NCBI RefSeq assembly: GCF_938017615.1 | Contig: NZ_CALIJA010000057.1 | Location: 1 to 5,626 of the forward strand | Direction of reading: 5' to 3' | Length of the DNA: 5,626 nt | From: an uncultured Campylobacter sp. | GTDB taxonomy: Bacteria; Campylobacterota; Campylobacteria; Campylobacterales; Campylobacteraceae | In this document: positions 1 through 5,460 of the stretch, piece by piece | How positions within the stretch are numbered: position 1 is the first letter of the stretch | Layout: the number at the start of each line of letters is the position of its first letter | Position numbers and translations under genes: made by a program | The notes under the pieces: generated by a model | The model's input: only the letters and a program-made list of their open reading frames with translations | Told to the model about the DNA's origin: nothing | Databases searched by the model: none

Positions 1-317
1 GCTTCCTCTAACATTTCCTCAAAATTTAAATATTTAAAAAATGTCTCAATATCGAATGCCTCGGTATTGTTTTTATCTTTGAGGCTACTTTTTTGCAAAA
101 TCTCTTCATCGCTTAGCCCATTGCCACAAAGAGCTTTATATCTATCTATTTTCATATTATAGAAATTTAATATTTTGATGTCCGGTTCTAGCTTGGTACA
201 TTTTTTATCGTTTGGCATATAACCGAAAAATTTTATAAAATCTTTTTCTTTTGAAATATCTGATAAACTTACTTTATAATTTGAATTTTTATCTTCTTTT
301 GCTAGTCTTACTCTCAT
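1..317 (-). CDS. Unrecognised protein, N-terminal part (runs off window)
   Basis: An open frame reads leftward from an ATG at 315-317 to the window edge with no stop, giving about 105 residues beginning MRVRLAKEDKNSNYK. The start is well supported: the minus strand reads TAGGGGAAAA just before ATG, so a Shine-Dalgarno-like AGGGGA overlaps the stop codon of the upstream ankyrin gene. Only 7 bases separate that stop from this start, so the two genes are almost certainly translated from one message. The visible part is hydrophilic and rich in Lys, Asp, Glu and Asn. It has no signal peptide, no membrane segment and two cysteines, and ends in a predicted-helical acidic stretch (FFKYLNFEEMLEE). I do not recognise the family. 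Base composition is AT-rich, like the ankyrin gene and unlike the genes to the right. A partner of the ankyrin protein is a guess from position only. Confidence 0.75.
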   Translation of the reverse strand, partial: MRVRLAKEDKNSNYKVSLSDISKEKDFIKFFGYMPNDKKCTKLEPDIKILNFYNMKIDRYKALCGNGLSDEEILQKSSLKDKNNTEAFDIETFFKYLNFEEMLEE

Positions 318-324
318 TTTTCCC

Positions 325-1365
325 CTACCATTCTTTATATTTTAATATCTTTTCTCCATAGCAGTAATCATTCATATGGTTTATGTAAGACTCCTTCTCT
401 TTTATAGACATGGCTGTATTATTCATACAATTGTTGCGAGCTACAATAAAGTCATCTTTATCAGGCAAGCCATCTATATTATGTTTTATTAATAATTTTA
501 ATTTATCTTTATACATCATATCCCGCGGAAGAAAAGTATAAATAGATCTTTTAAATATTTCTTTGCGCTGAAATGGAATGCTGCTATTACTTAAATAATA
601 CAAAGGGCCTTCATATGCTTTCGGTTTCATACCTTCTTGTAGCATCATATCGGCAATTTCTATCAAATTACTATATATTGCATAGTTTAATGGATAAACA
701 GGATCTTTTGAGTGATCGTGATTGATTAGACACTCAGTACGTAATTTTATATCTATATTGTTGCCAACTATGATTTCGGTGTCGTCAGAATATCTAGGGC
801 AAACTATATAGCCCTGCACCATTTTGACTTCTTCAAATTTAACCCCGTTGTCTAAAAGCAGTCTTACCGCTTTAGTAGCATTATTTTCTATCGCATAAGC
901 CATAGCGGATAGCTTGTATTCGTCTTTTTTATGTATATCCGCACCTAGCTTTATAAGCTCTTGAGTGGTATTTGTATCATTCCAAAAGCTAGAATACATC
1001 ACGGGCGTTACCCCTCCGTGCATAGTATGATCGACGGATAGATTATTATCTTTCATAAATTTTAAAATTTTATCAGTTTGCTTGCTTTTTAAAAGCCTTT
1101 TTAGCTCTACGTCTATGGCGGGTTCTTTAAATACGTTTTTCGGGTTTGAATTGTAATCTATATCCCAATGTCTAAATGCAAAACTTTGCATCTCCGCTTC
1201 GCTTACATACTTATCAAGCCCCGCTTCTTTAGTAGCATCAGAGCCTATCGTAATAGTGTAGTGAGATTGAGATTTATGAAGTCCTACTCTTCCGCTTATG
1301 AATAGATACAAAATAAGGCAAGCAAAAACTGCGATGAATTGCAATATGGCTTTTAAATATTTCAA
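325..1365 (-). CDS. Membrane-anchored ankyrin-repeat protein
   Basis: This 346-residue protein starts with an uncleaved-looking hydrophobic helix (about residues 6-24), followed by a linker and a degenerate ankyrin-repeat domain. The repeats I can see lie near residues 84-116, 118-147 (GGVTPVMYSS then ELIKLGADIHKKD), 150-179 (SAMAYAIENNATKAVRLLLDNGV) and 223-250 (YPLNYAIYSNLIEIADMMLQEG). The TPxxY and LLxxGAD-type signatures support the call. Ankyrin repeats bind other proteins, so this is probably a binding or scaffold protein and not an enzyme. Four cysteines (C189, C212, C313, C335) follow the anchor and could form disulfides if the domain is periplasmic; topology is unclear because basic residues flank both sides of the helix. 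The start is TTG at 1363-1365, supported by AAGGGG 5 bases upstream; it is the only start that keeps the anchor whole. Small ankyrin proteins in such pairs sometimes act as toxin immunity or effector-associated proteins, but no toxin is visible here. Confidence 0.85.
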   Translation of the reverse strand: MKYLKAILQFIAVFACLILYLFISGRVGLHKSQSHYTITIGSDATKEAGLDKYVSEAEMQSFAFRHWDIDYNSNPKNVFKEPAIDVELKRLLKSKQTDKILKFMKDNNLSVDHTMHGGVTPVMYSSFWNDTNTTQELIKLGADIHKKDEYKLSAMAYAIENNATKAVRLLLDNGVKFEEVKMVQGYIVCPRYSDDTEIIVGNNIDIKLRTECLINHDHSKDPVYPLNYAIYSNLIEIADMMLQEGMKPKAYEGPLYYLSNSSIPFQRKEIFKRSIYTFLPRDMMYKDKLKLLIKHNIDGLPDKDDFIVARNNCMNNTAMSIKEKESYINHMNDYCYGEKILKYKEW

Positions 1366-1392
1366 AATTTCCCCTTAGAATTAATTAGGAGG

Positions 1393-1421
1393 ATTATATC
1401 TTAAATCAAATTAAATCGAAA
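1393..1421 (-). promoter_or_regulatory. Promoter of the ankyrin operon
   Basis: The minus strand carries a perfect -10 hexamer TATAAT at 1393-1398. The matching -35 position 17 bases upstream (1416-1421) is only TTTCGA, but the spacer is rich in A and T runs, as in Campylobacter-type sigma70 promoters that tolerate a weak -35. Transcription would begin near 1386, leaving a leader of about 20 bases that contains the AAGGGG ribosome binding site. It lies downstream of the Rrf2 gene, so the ankyrin pair probably has its own message. Confidence 0.6.
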
Positions 1422-1465
1422 TTTTACGCGGCGGGCGGGTAAAATTTTATACAAATTTAGCCCGC
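1419..1465. repeat. Overlapping inverted repeats between the Rrf2 and ankyrin genes
   Basis: Two alternative hairpins overlap here. One is a perfect 9-bp inverted repeat, AAATTTTAC (1419-1427) with GTAAAATTT (1439-1447), around a GC-rich 11-base loop. The other pairs GCGGG (1435-1439) with CCCGC (1461-1465), then, after a T-G wobble and one mismatch, AAATTT (1442-1447) with AAATTT (1453-1458), around the loop TATAC. Neither is followed by a T run on either strand, so neither is a standard terminator. The position, 60 bases past the Rrf2 stop, would fit a weak transcript end. Confidence 0.45.
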
Positions 1466-1524
1466 AAGCCTTGAAATCTGAGCAAGTTTGGAAGATAAAT
1501 GCGTATTTAGAATTTTAATTAGCT

Positions 1525-1935
1525 TTATTCTAGATCGCTCAAAAGATCCGCCAAACTCACGTCGGATAGGGATTTTTTAAAATCATTCTGAATGCGCGCA
1601 AAGCGCGGCGCGAGTACCGCCTCGATCTTGCCGCCCACAGGGCAGGCGCTAGGCGAGCCTTTGTGCAGGCGAAACATCGCGTCCTCCTCGCTCACCGCCT
1701 CGTAAATGTCTAAAAGCGTAATGAGCCGCACGTCGCGAGCTAGCGTGATGCCACCCACGCCCGCAGTCGTGAGCACCAAGGCCGCGTTTTTTAGCTGCGA
1801 GATCAGCTTACGCGCGATGGCGGGGTTTATCCCCGAGCTTGCGGCGACGAAATCGCCCGTGACCTTCTCCTCGCGAAAATACGCGACGCAGAGCATGATG
1901 TGAACCGCGAGTGAAAATTTTATACCTACTTGCAT
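1525..1935 (-). CDS. Rrf2-family transcriptional regulator (YwnA type)
   Basis: This 136-residue protein matches the usual length and order of small Rrf2 regulators. It has an N-terminal helix starting MQVGIKFSLAVHIML, a winged helix-turn-helix at about residues 26-67 (VAASSGINPAIARKLISQLKNA, then the wing AGVGGITLARD), and the family signature LITLLDIYEAV. The later part, FRLHKGSPSACPVGGKIEAVL, resembles the YwnA branch with its NPxCPVG-like motif. It has only C16 and C98 and lacks the three-cysteine Fe-S cluster set of IscR and NsrR, so sensing by C98 oxidation or modification is more likely than a classical cluster (inference). The ATG at 1933-1935 follows AAGG by 6 bases. The oxidoreductase gene lies 81 bp upstream on the same strand, behind a terminator, recalling the ywnA-ywnB pair of Bacillus subtilis. 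No clear promoter or copy of the 23-bp operator is visible before this gene, so autoregulation is not supported here. Confidence 0.9.
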   Translation of the reverse strand: MQVGIKFSLAVHIMLCVAYFREEKVTGDFVAASSGINPAIARKLISQLKNAALVLTTAGVGGITLARDVRLITLLDIYEAVSEEDAMFRLHKGSPSACPVGGKIEAVLAPRFARIQNDFKKSLSDVSLADLLSDLE

Positions 1936-1956
1936 AACCGGCCTTGATTTAAATTT

Positions 1957-1982
1957 AAAAACCGCACGTTGGTTTCGTGCGG
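1957..1982 (-). terminator. Rho-independent terminator after the oxidoreductase gene
   Basis: A perfect 7-bp GC-rich stem, CCGCACG with CGTGCGG (1962-1968 and 1976-1982), closes a 7-base loop. On the minus strand it is followed directly by TTTTT and then more AT-rich bases. It begins 34 bases past the oxidoreductase stop. On the plus strand no T run follows, so it serves leftward transcription. It should end the cupin-oxidoreductase message before the Rrf2 gene, allowing some read-through. Confidence 0.82.
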
Positions 1983-2016
1983 CGTTATTTTAGCTAAATT
2001 ACGCAAAATTTTAAAC

Positions 2017-2652
2017 TCACGCTCTCTCGCCGACTGCGGTAAAGCGTTTTTGCACGAAATTTCTATTTTTTAGCTCGTCAATGATCGCGATCGCAAGATC
2101 GGCGTAGCTGATATAGCTCTCGTTTTGCGAGTTTAGTATGACGTGATCGTTGCCAAGGACGTATTTGCCGGTGCGAGCGCCATCTGCGTCGTAGTCTCCG
2201 GCAGGCGAGATGTATGTCCAGAGTACGCCCGTTCTACCTTTTAGCTCAAAAAACGACTCCACCGTAGCCTTTGCGACGCCCATATACTCAGGCGGGAAGC
2301 CCGGCGTATTCATAGCCATAGTGCCTTTATCGTCCACGTATAGCGTACCCGCGCCGCCAACTACGATGAGCCTTGTATCGCTACCTTTTAGAAGATCTGC
2401 AAGGTGGGCGGCCACTTTTTTGTGAAGTGGGAAAGTTTCTGGCGTCCAAGCCGCAAAGGCGCTGATAACGGCGTCAAAGCCCTCCAAATCGGCTTTGCTA
2501 AGCTCAAAAACATCTTTATAAACGACTTTTACGTCGCCATTTTTATACTCTTTGCTTCGCACGATAGCCGTTACGTCATAGCCTTGCTTTAGGGCTTCTT
2601 GCACCAAATTTGAACCTGATTTTCCGTTTGCTCCGATGATTGCTACTTTCAT
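2017..2652 (-). CDS. NAD(P)-binding oxidoreductase (NADH-flavin reductase-like, atypical SDR)
   Basis: The 211-residue product begins MKVAIIGANGKSGSNLVQEA. It shows the Rossmann nucleotide-binding motif GxxGxxG (G7, G10, G13) after the first beta strand, and ends the second strand with an Arg (VTAIVRS) as in NADP-preferring members. Other family signatures are DAVISAFA, RLIVVGGAGTLYVDD, TYISPAGDY, RTGKYVLG and a C-terminal YISYADLAIAIIDEL. Together these mark the NmrA-like NADH-flavin reductase group (COG2910 type), cytosolic proteins that bind NAD(P) and are often induced by oxidants or electrophiles. The true substrate cannot be told. The ATG at 2650-2652 is chosen because AAAGGAG lies 5 bases upstream and the Rossmann strand starts at once; the frame is open for 21 more codons upstream, but that extension lacks any resemblance to the family. 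No promoter is visible in the 131-bp gap to the cupin, so co-transcription with it is likely. Confidence 0.9.
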   Translation of the reverse strand: MKVAIIGANGKSGSNLVQEALKQGYDVTAIVRSKEYKNGDVKVVYKDVFELSKADLEGFDAVISAFAAWTPETFPLHKKVAAHLADLLKGSDTRLIVVGGAGTLYVDDKGTMAMNTPGFPPEYMGVAKATVESFFELKGRTGVLWTYISPAGDYDADGARTGKYVLGNDHVILNSQNESYISYADLAIAIIDELKNRNFVQKRFTAVGERA

Positions 2653-2783
2653 TGTTTCTCCTTTAAATTTGATTTGTTTGATCGCACAGCCGCTGCGGTT
2701 AATGCGCTCGCACATTTGGCACCGTATGCCGCGCCTCGCAGTTTAAAATTTACGCTCGCGTTTTATCGCGCGCCTTGCGAAAT

Positions 2784-3158
2784 TTACAGCCAGCTTGGCT
2801 TTACATCGTCATTTATCACGCCGTCGCCGTTAGTGTACTGCTCCAGGCTGCCGCGTTTGGCTTGGATACAGATATATTTCATCCCCTGCGCGCCCGCCTT
2901 AAAGCATCTCTTGCCCGCCGGATCGATGCGGATAGCGTCGCCCTCGCCCACCGCCGTCTCCTCACCGTCGATGAAAAGCGTGCCGCCGCCTTTTAGCACC
3001 AAATAAAGCTCCTCGTTTTGCTTGTGCGAATGCACGAACGGCACGCTCGCGTTTGCGGGAAGTTCGTTGATAGAGAGCTCACAGCCGCTTAAATTTAAAG
3101 CGTCTTTCAGCTCGACTCTCGGCTCATTTTTCGTTGAAACGATCTTGTAGTTTGACAT
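2784..3158 (-). CDS. Small cupin-domain protein
   Basis: This 124-residue protein is a single cupin (double-stranded beta-helix) domain. Motif 1 is clear: HSHKQNEELYLVLKGGG gives H43, H45 and E49 or E50 as metal ligands. In motif 2 (DPAGKRCF, residues 79-86) the usual His ligand is replaced by C85. From memory, relatives share this GKRC form, so it seems a family trait and not damage. GDAIRIDPAG and the C-terminal SLEQYTNGDGVINDD also fit small stand-alone cupins. The function is unknown; such proteins bind a metal and may act as isomerases, dioxygenases or small-molecule binders in the cytosol. The ATG at 3156-3158 follows AAGGAG by 6 bases. It is first in a likely two-gene unit with the NAD(P)-binding oxidoreductase and sits behind a strong, operator-covered promoter, which suggests inducible expression. 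Confidence 0.9.
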   Translation of the reverse strand: MSNYKIVSTKNEPRVELKDALNLSGCELSINELPANASVPFVHSHKQNEELYLVLKGGGTLFIDGEETAVGEGDAIRIDPAGKRCFKAGAQGMKYICIQAKRGSLEQYTNGDGVINDDVKPSWL

Positions 3159-3181
3159 CTTTTTCTCCTTAGAAATTTTTT

Positions 3182-3204
3182 GTTGTAATGCTATAACTTA
3201 CAAC
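3182..3204. promoter_or_regulatory. Operator copy 1 (23-bp inverted repeat)
   Basis: Perfect 7-bp arms GTTGTAA (3182-3188) and TTACAAC (3198-3204) flank a 9-base spacer. On the minus strand it begins just past the expected cupin transcription start (near 3208), so a bound protein would block early elongation or polymerase. It shares arm sequence, spacer length and the flanking AAATTTT-type run with copy 2. The length suits a dimeric winged-helix regulator. Confidence 0.75.
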
Positions 3205-3214
3205 TGATGAGCGA

Positions 3215-3243
3215 AGTATAGTCAAATTTTGTTGTAATGTCAA
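3215..3243 (-). promoter_or_regulatory. Sigma70 promoter of the cupin-oxidoreductase unit
   Basis: On the minus strand, TTGACA (3238-3243, perfect consensus) and TATACT (3215-3220, five of six) are separated by exactly 17 bases. Transcription would start near 3208, about 50 bases before the cupin ATG. The -35 box lies inside the spacer of operator copy 2, and operator copy 1 follows the start site. Such a strong core promoter under two operators is typical of a gene kept silent until induced. Confidence 0.82.
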
Positions 3244-3253
3244 TAGTTACAGC
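3231..3253. promoter_or_regulatory. Operator copy 2 (23-bp inverted repeat)
   Basis: Arms GTTGTAA (3231-3237) and TTACAGC (3247-3253) match in six of seven pairs and flank a 9-base spacer, the same geometry as copy 1. The centres of the copies are 49 bp apart. This copy covers the -35 box of the cupin promoter, so occupancy should repress it directly. It ends 16 bp short of the -35 of the rightward promoter, so any effect on that gene is less certain. Confidence 0.72.
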
Positions 3254-3269
3254 AGAAATTCCGCAAAAT

Positions 3270-3298
3270 TTGACGCAAATTTTAAAATCAGCTAGAAT
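3270..3298 (+). promoter_or_regulatory. Rightward sigma70 promoter for the six-TM ABC gene
   Basis: TTGACG (3270-3275) and TAGAAT (3293-3298) are spaced by 17 bases, each with one mismatch to consensus. Transcription would begin near 3305, about 20 bases before the ATG at 3326. It is back to back with the cupin promoter. Confidence 0.7.
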
Positions 3299-3325
3299 CC
3301 GTGCGATTTTAACCGAAGGATTTTT

Positions 3326-4129
3326 ATGCAAAATAGCGCATTTAAGACGCTAACGCTCATCGCAAAGAAAAATTTTAAAAAGCTGTTCTTGACGTTTAGT
3401 CTAGTTTTGGCGGAAAACGGGCTATTTCTCGTTTATCCCGTACTAGCCGGCATCGCCATAAACGCCATCGTAGCGGGCGATACGCTTTTAGCACTTAGCT
3501 ACTCGTGCATGGTGTTCGTGGGTTGGGGGCTTGGCTCGATTAGGCGGCGCGTGGATACGCAGGTATTTACTAGGATATATGCAGGACTTGCCGTAAGCGT
3601 GATAATGAACGAAAAAAGAGCCGCAAAAGACGAAAGCGCCGTAATCGCAAGAGCAAATTTATCTCGCGAATTCGTGGATTTTTTTGAGCAGCATTTTCCC
3701 GTGTTTTTTACCTCGGTCGTATCGATTTTCGGCTCGGCGATCATGCTTTTATTTATCGAGTTCTACGTGGATTTAGCTGTTTTTGCCCTGCTCGCGGTTT
3801 TTGGAGTTTTGCTACCCAAATACATCGCCAAAAACGACCGCTTGTATCTAAAGCTAAACAACCAGCTAGAGCGCGAGGCAGGACGCATAAGCGCAGGCGA
3901 TGAGCGTACGCTAAAGCGCCACTACGACGTACTTTCAAAGCTTCGTATCCGCATCTCAAACAGAGAGGCGATGAGCTTTTTTATCATCGGCGCGAGTGCG
4001 GCGGCGATTTTTAGCTTGGCGATATTTATACTATCACACAAGCAGGCAAACGCGGGCCACATCTACTCGGTGCTCACCTATCTTTGGACGTTTGCGATCA
4101 GTCTTGATGACGCGCCGAGGCTGATATAG
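3326..4129 (+). CDS. ABC transporter six-transmembrane domain protein, cut short by in-frame TAG
   Basis: The 267-residue product resembles the membrane half of an exporter-type ABC protein but has no Walker A, Walker B or LSGGQ motif. Hydrophobic segments lie near residues 20-50, 54-70, 124-163 and 216-260, with cytosolic-loop sequence RRRVDTQVFTRIYAGLA (73-89) typical of ABC membrane domains. It fits the stand-alone 'six-transmembrane domain' family (I believe Pfam ABC_membrane_3), which would need a separate ATPase or act otherwise; none is encoded nearby. ATG 3326 follows AAGGA by 5 bases and a good promoter. The frame ends at TAG 4127-4129 within a stretch reading RLI-stop-EFSKLKDIGKRVD, which looks like a continuous family sequence with one codon changed, probably CAG to TAG. 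The product therefore lacks about 24 C-terminal residues. It may still fold, since the lost part follows the last membrane segment. A sequencing error or suppression is possible. Confidence 0.8.
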   Translation: MQNSAFKTLTLIAKKNFKKLFLTFSLVLAENGLFLVYPVLAGIAINAIVAGDTLLALSYSCMVFVGWGLGSIRRRVDTQVFTRIYAGLAVSVIMNEKRAAKDESAVIARANLSREFVDFFEQHFPVFFTSVVSIFGSAIMLLFIEFYVDLAVFALLAVFGVLLPKYIAKNDRLYLKLNNQLEREAGRISAGDERTLKRHYDVLSKLRIRISNREAMSFFIIGASAAAIFSLAIFILSHKQANAGHIYSVLTYLWTFAISLDDAPRLI

Positions 4130-4201
4130 GAGTTTAGCAAGCTAAAAGACATCGGTAAGCGCGTAGATGCCGGACTAGAAGGCGATATGGATAAAATTTA
4201 A
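4130..4201 (+). other. In-frame C-terminal remnant after the TAG
   Basis: Immediately after the TAG, the same frame stays open for 23 codons to a TAA at 4199-4201. It encodes a hydrophilic tail beginning EFSKLKDIGKRVDAG, which fits the segment after the last membrane helix of ABC six-TM proteins. With the stop read as a sense codon the protein would be 291 residues. There is no ribosome binding site for independent translation. Confidence 0.7.
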
Positions 4202-4215
4202 GCGCTTTTTTGAGG

Positions 4216-4221
4216 TATAAT
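4216..4221 (+). promoter_or_regulatory. -10 box for the cation exporter gene
   Basis: A perfect TATAAT lies 32 bases before the exporter ATG, after a T run (4205-4211). No convincing -35 is present, which is common in Campylobacter. A start near 4228 leaves a short leader holding GAGGT at 4245-4249. Confidence 0.6.
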
Positions 4222-4253
4222 TTAACTAAAATTTGCCCAAAAGCGAGGTCAAA

Positions 4254-5210
4254 ATGCACGAAAATCACGCCCACTGTGCGCATTCGCACGCGTTAAACAA
4301 GGTCGTTTTGAGAAATTCCTTCCTTATGATATCCGCTTTTATGCTGATCGAGGTCGCGGGCGGCTTGGCGACGAACTCGCTCGCCCTGCTCTCCGACGCC
4401 GGACACATGCTATCAGACGCCGCGGCACTCGGGCTTTCGCTATTTGCATTTAAATTCGGCGAACGCAAAGGCAATCTGCAAAAGACCTTCGGCTACAAGC
4501 GGATAGAAATTTTAGCCGCGACGATAAACGCCCTCGCCCTCGTCGCGATCGCCGTTTTGATCGTCATCGAAGCGGCGCGGCGCTTTCAAAACCCGCCCGA
4601 AGTAGCCACCGCGGGCATGCTTGCTATCAGCATGCTGGGTCTTGCCGTAAACATCATCGTGGCGCTTTACATGCTGCGCGGCGGCGACGTGAGAGAAAAC
4701 GTCAATATGCGCGGCGCCTATGCGCACGTACTGGGCGACGCCCTGGGCTCGGTAGGCGCGATCGCGGCGGCACTGCTGATGATGTGCTTTGGCTGGGGCT
4801 GGGCGGACGCGGCGGCTAGCGTGCTCGTGGCCGCGCTCATCGTAAAAAGCGGCTGGGGCGTGCTAAAAGACAGCCTAAACATCCTTATGGAGGGCTCGCC
4901 AAAGGGTGTGTGCCTGGACGGGCTCGTCGCTCAGATCAGGGGCGTAGACGGCGTACTTTCGGTGCACGACCTGCACGTCTGGAGCATCACGAGCGGCGCA
5001 AACGCACTCACGGCTCACATCGTGGTCAGCGGCGAGCTGCGCGTGCGCGAGGCGGAGCGGATCTTGCGCGACATATCGCACGAAATGGAGCATCTGGGCA
5101 TCACGCACACGACGCTGCAGCTTGAAAGTAGCGATAACGAATGCGACGGCGAACTCATCTGCGAAGTAAGATCAAGCGGCGATGGCGGGCATTTGGGGCA
5201 TAGTCATTAA
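4254..5210 (+). CDS. CDF-family zinc/divalent cation exporter (CzcD/ZitB type)
   Basis: This 318-residue inner-membrane protein is a cation diffusion facilitator, exchanging cytosolic Zn2+ (possibly also Cd2+ or Co2+) for protons. Six membrane helices are visible: about residues 18-38, 42-66, 84-106, 117-141, 155-179 and 183-203. The transport site is the HD-HD type of zinc exporters: H51 and D55 in helix 2 (SDAGHMLSDAAAL), H158 and D162 in helix 5 (AYAHVLGDALGSVGA). The cytosolic domain (from about 207) has conserved metal-site residues in VHDLHVW (H238, H241), H255 and H285, and ends LQLE. The N-terminus is His-rich (MHENHAHCAHSH), as is the end (HLGHSH), with C297 and C303 nearby; such tails can bind metal. 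The ATG at 4254 is preferred over a TTG at 4233 because GAGG lies 5 bases before it and the TTG would be almost at the transcription start. It follows the broken ABC gene by 52 bp but has its own -10. Confidence 0.95.
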   Translation: MHENHAHCAHSHALNKVVLRNSFLMISAFMLIEVAGGLATNSLALLSDAGHMLSDAAALGLSLFAFKFGERKGNLQKTFGYKRIEILAATINALALVAIAVLIVIEAARRFQNPPEVATAGMLAISMLGLAVNIIVALYMLRGGDVRENVNMRGAYAHVLGDALGSVGAIAAALLMMCFGWGWADAAASVLVAALIVKSGWGVLKDSLNILMEGSPKGVCLDGLVAQIRGVDGVLSVHDLHVWSITSGANALTAHIVVSGELRVREAERILRDISHEMEHLGITHTTLQLESSDNECDGELICEVRSSGDGGHLGHSH

Positions 5211-5224
5211 ATTTTTGGATTTGA

Positions 5225-5272
5225 AATTCCGCTCAATTTAGAATTTAGAATTCCGCTCGGTTTAAAATTTAA
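5225..5272. repeat. 24-bp tandem repeat, two copies
   Basis: Two adjacent 24-base units begin with AATTCCGCTC at 5225 and 5249 and agree at 20 of 24 positions. All four differences are A/G exchanges. This suggests local duplication followed by transitions. Confidence 0.6.
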
Positions 5273-5371
5273 AATTTGGCTTGAGTTTTAAATTTTAAAT
5301 TTGCCCGCGCCGCGAGATTTCGGAATTTTAAAATTTTGAGGTTTCAAATTTTAAAATTTTGCGCTCGTTAT

Positions 5372-5412
5372 GAAATTTTAAATCCATTCGCGTAGTGGAA
5401 TTTTAAAATTTC
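5372..5412. repeat. AT-rich inverted repeat
   Basis: GAAATTTTAAATCCA (5372-5386) pairs with TGGAATTTTAAAATTTC (5396-5412) apart from a 2-base bulge, around the loop TTCGCGTAG. It could form a cruciform or an RNA hairpin on either strand. Confidence 0.5.
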
Positions 5413-5460
5413 TCTTCGCGGACGCCATTTTAAAATCAGGCGCTGTACGCGCAAAATTAC

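Noticed and set aside
2653..2715. Longer N-terminus for the oxidoreductase (21 extra codons)
   Set aside because: AAAGGAG sits right before the internal ATG at 2652, where the Rossmann fold starts; the extension reads through that ribosome binding site.
2674..3006. Rightward open frames opposite the cupin gene and its downstream gap
   Set aside because: They overlap a well-supported cupin gene in antisense, lack ribosome binding sites and have no recognisable domains.
4202..4215. Terminator after the ABC gene (AGCGCT followed by T run)
   Set aside because: The T run is present, but AGCGCT is a loopless 6-bp palindrome and no usable stem-loop forms.
4233..4253. TTG start for the cation exporter
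   Set aside because: It lies about 5 bases from the predicted transcription start and has no ribosome binding site; the ATG at 4254 does.
4512..5125. Open frames on both strands within the exporter gene
   Set aside because: They are by-products of GC-rich codon use in a clear CDF gene and show no protein features.
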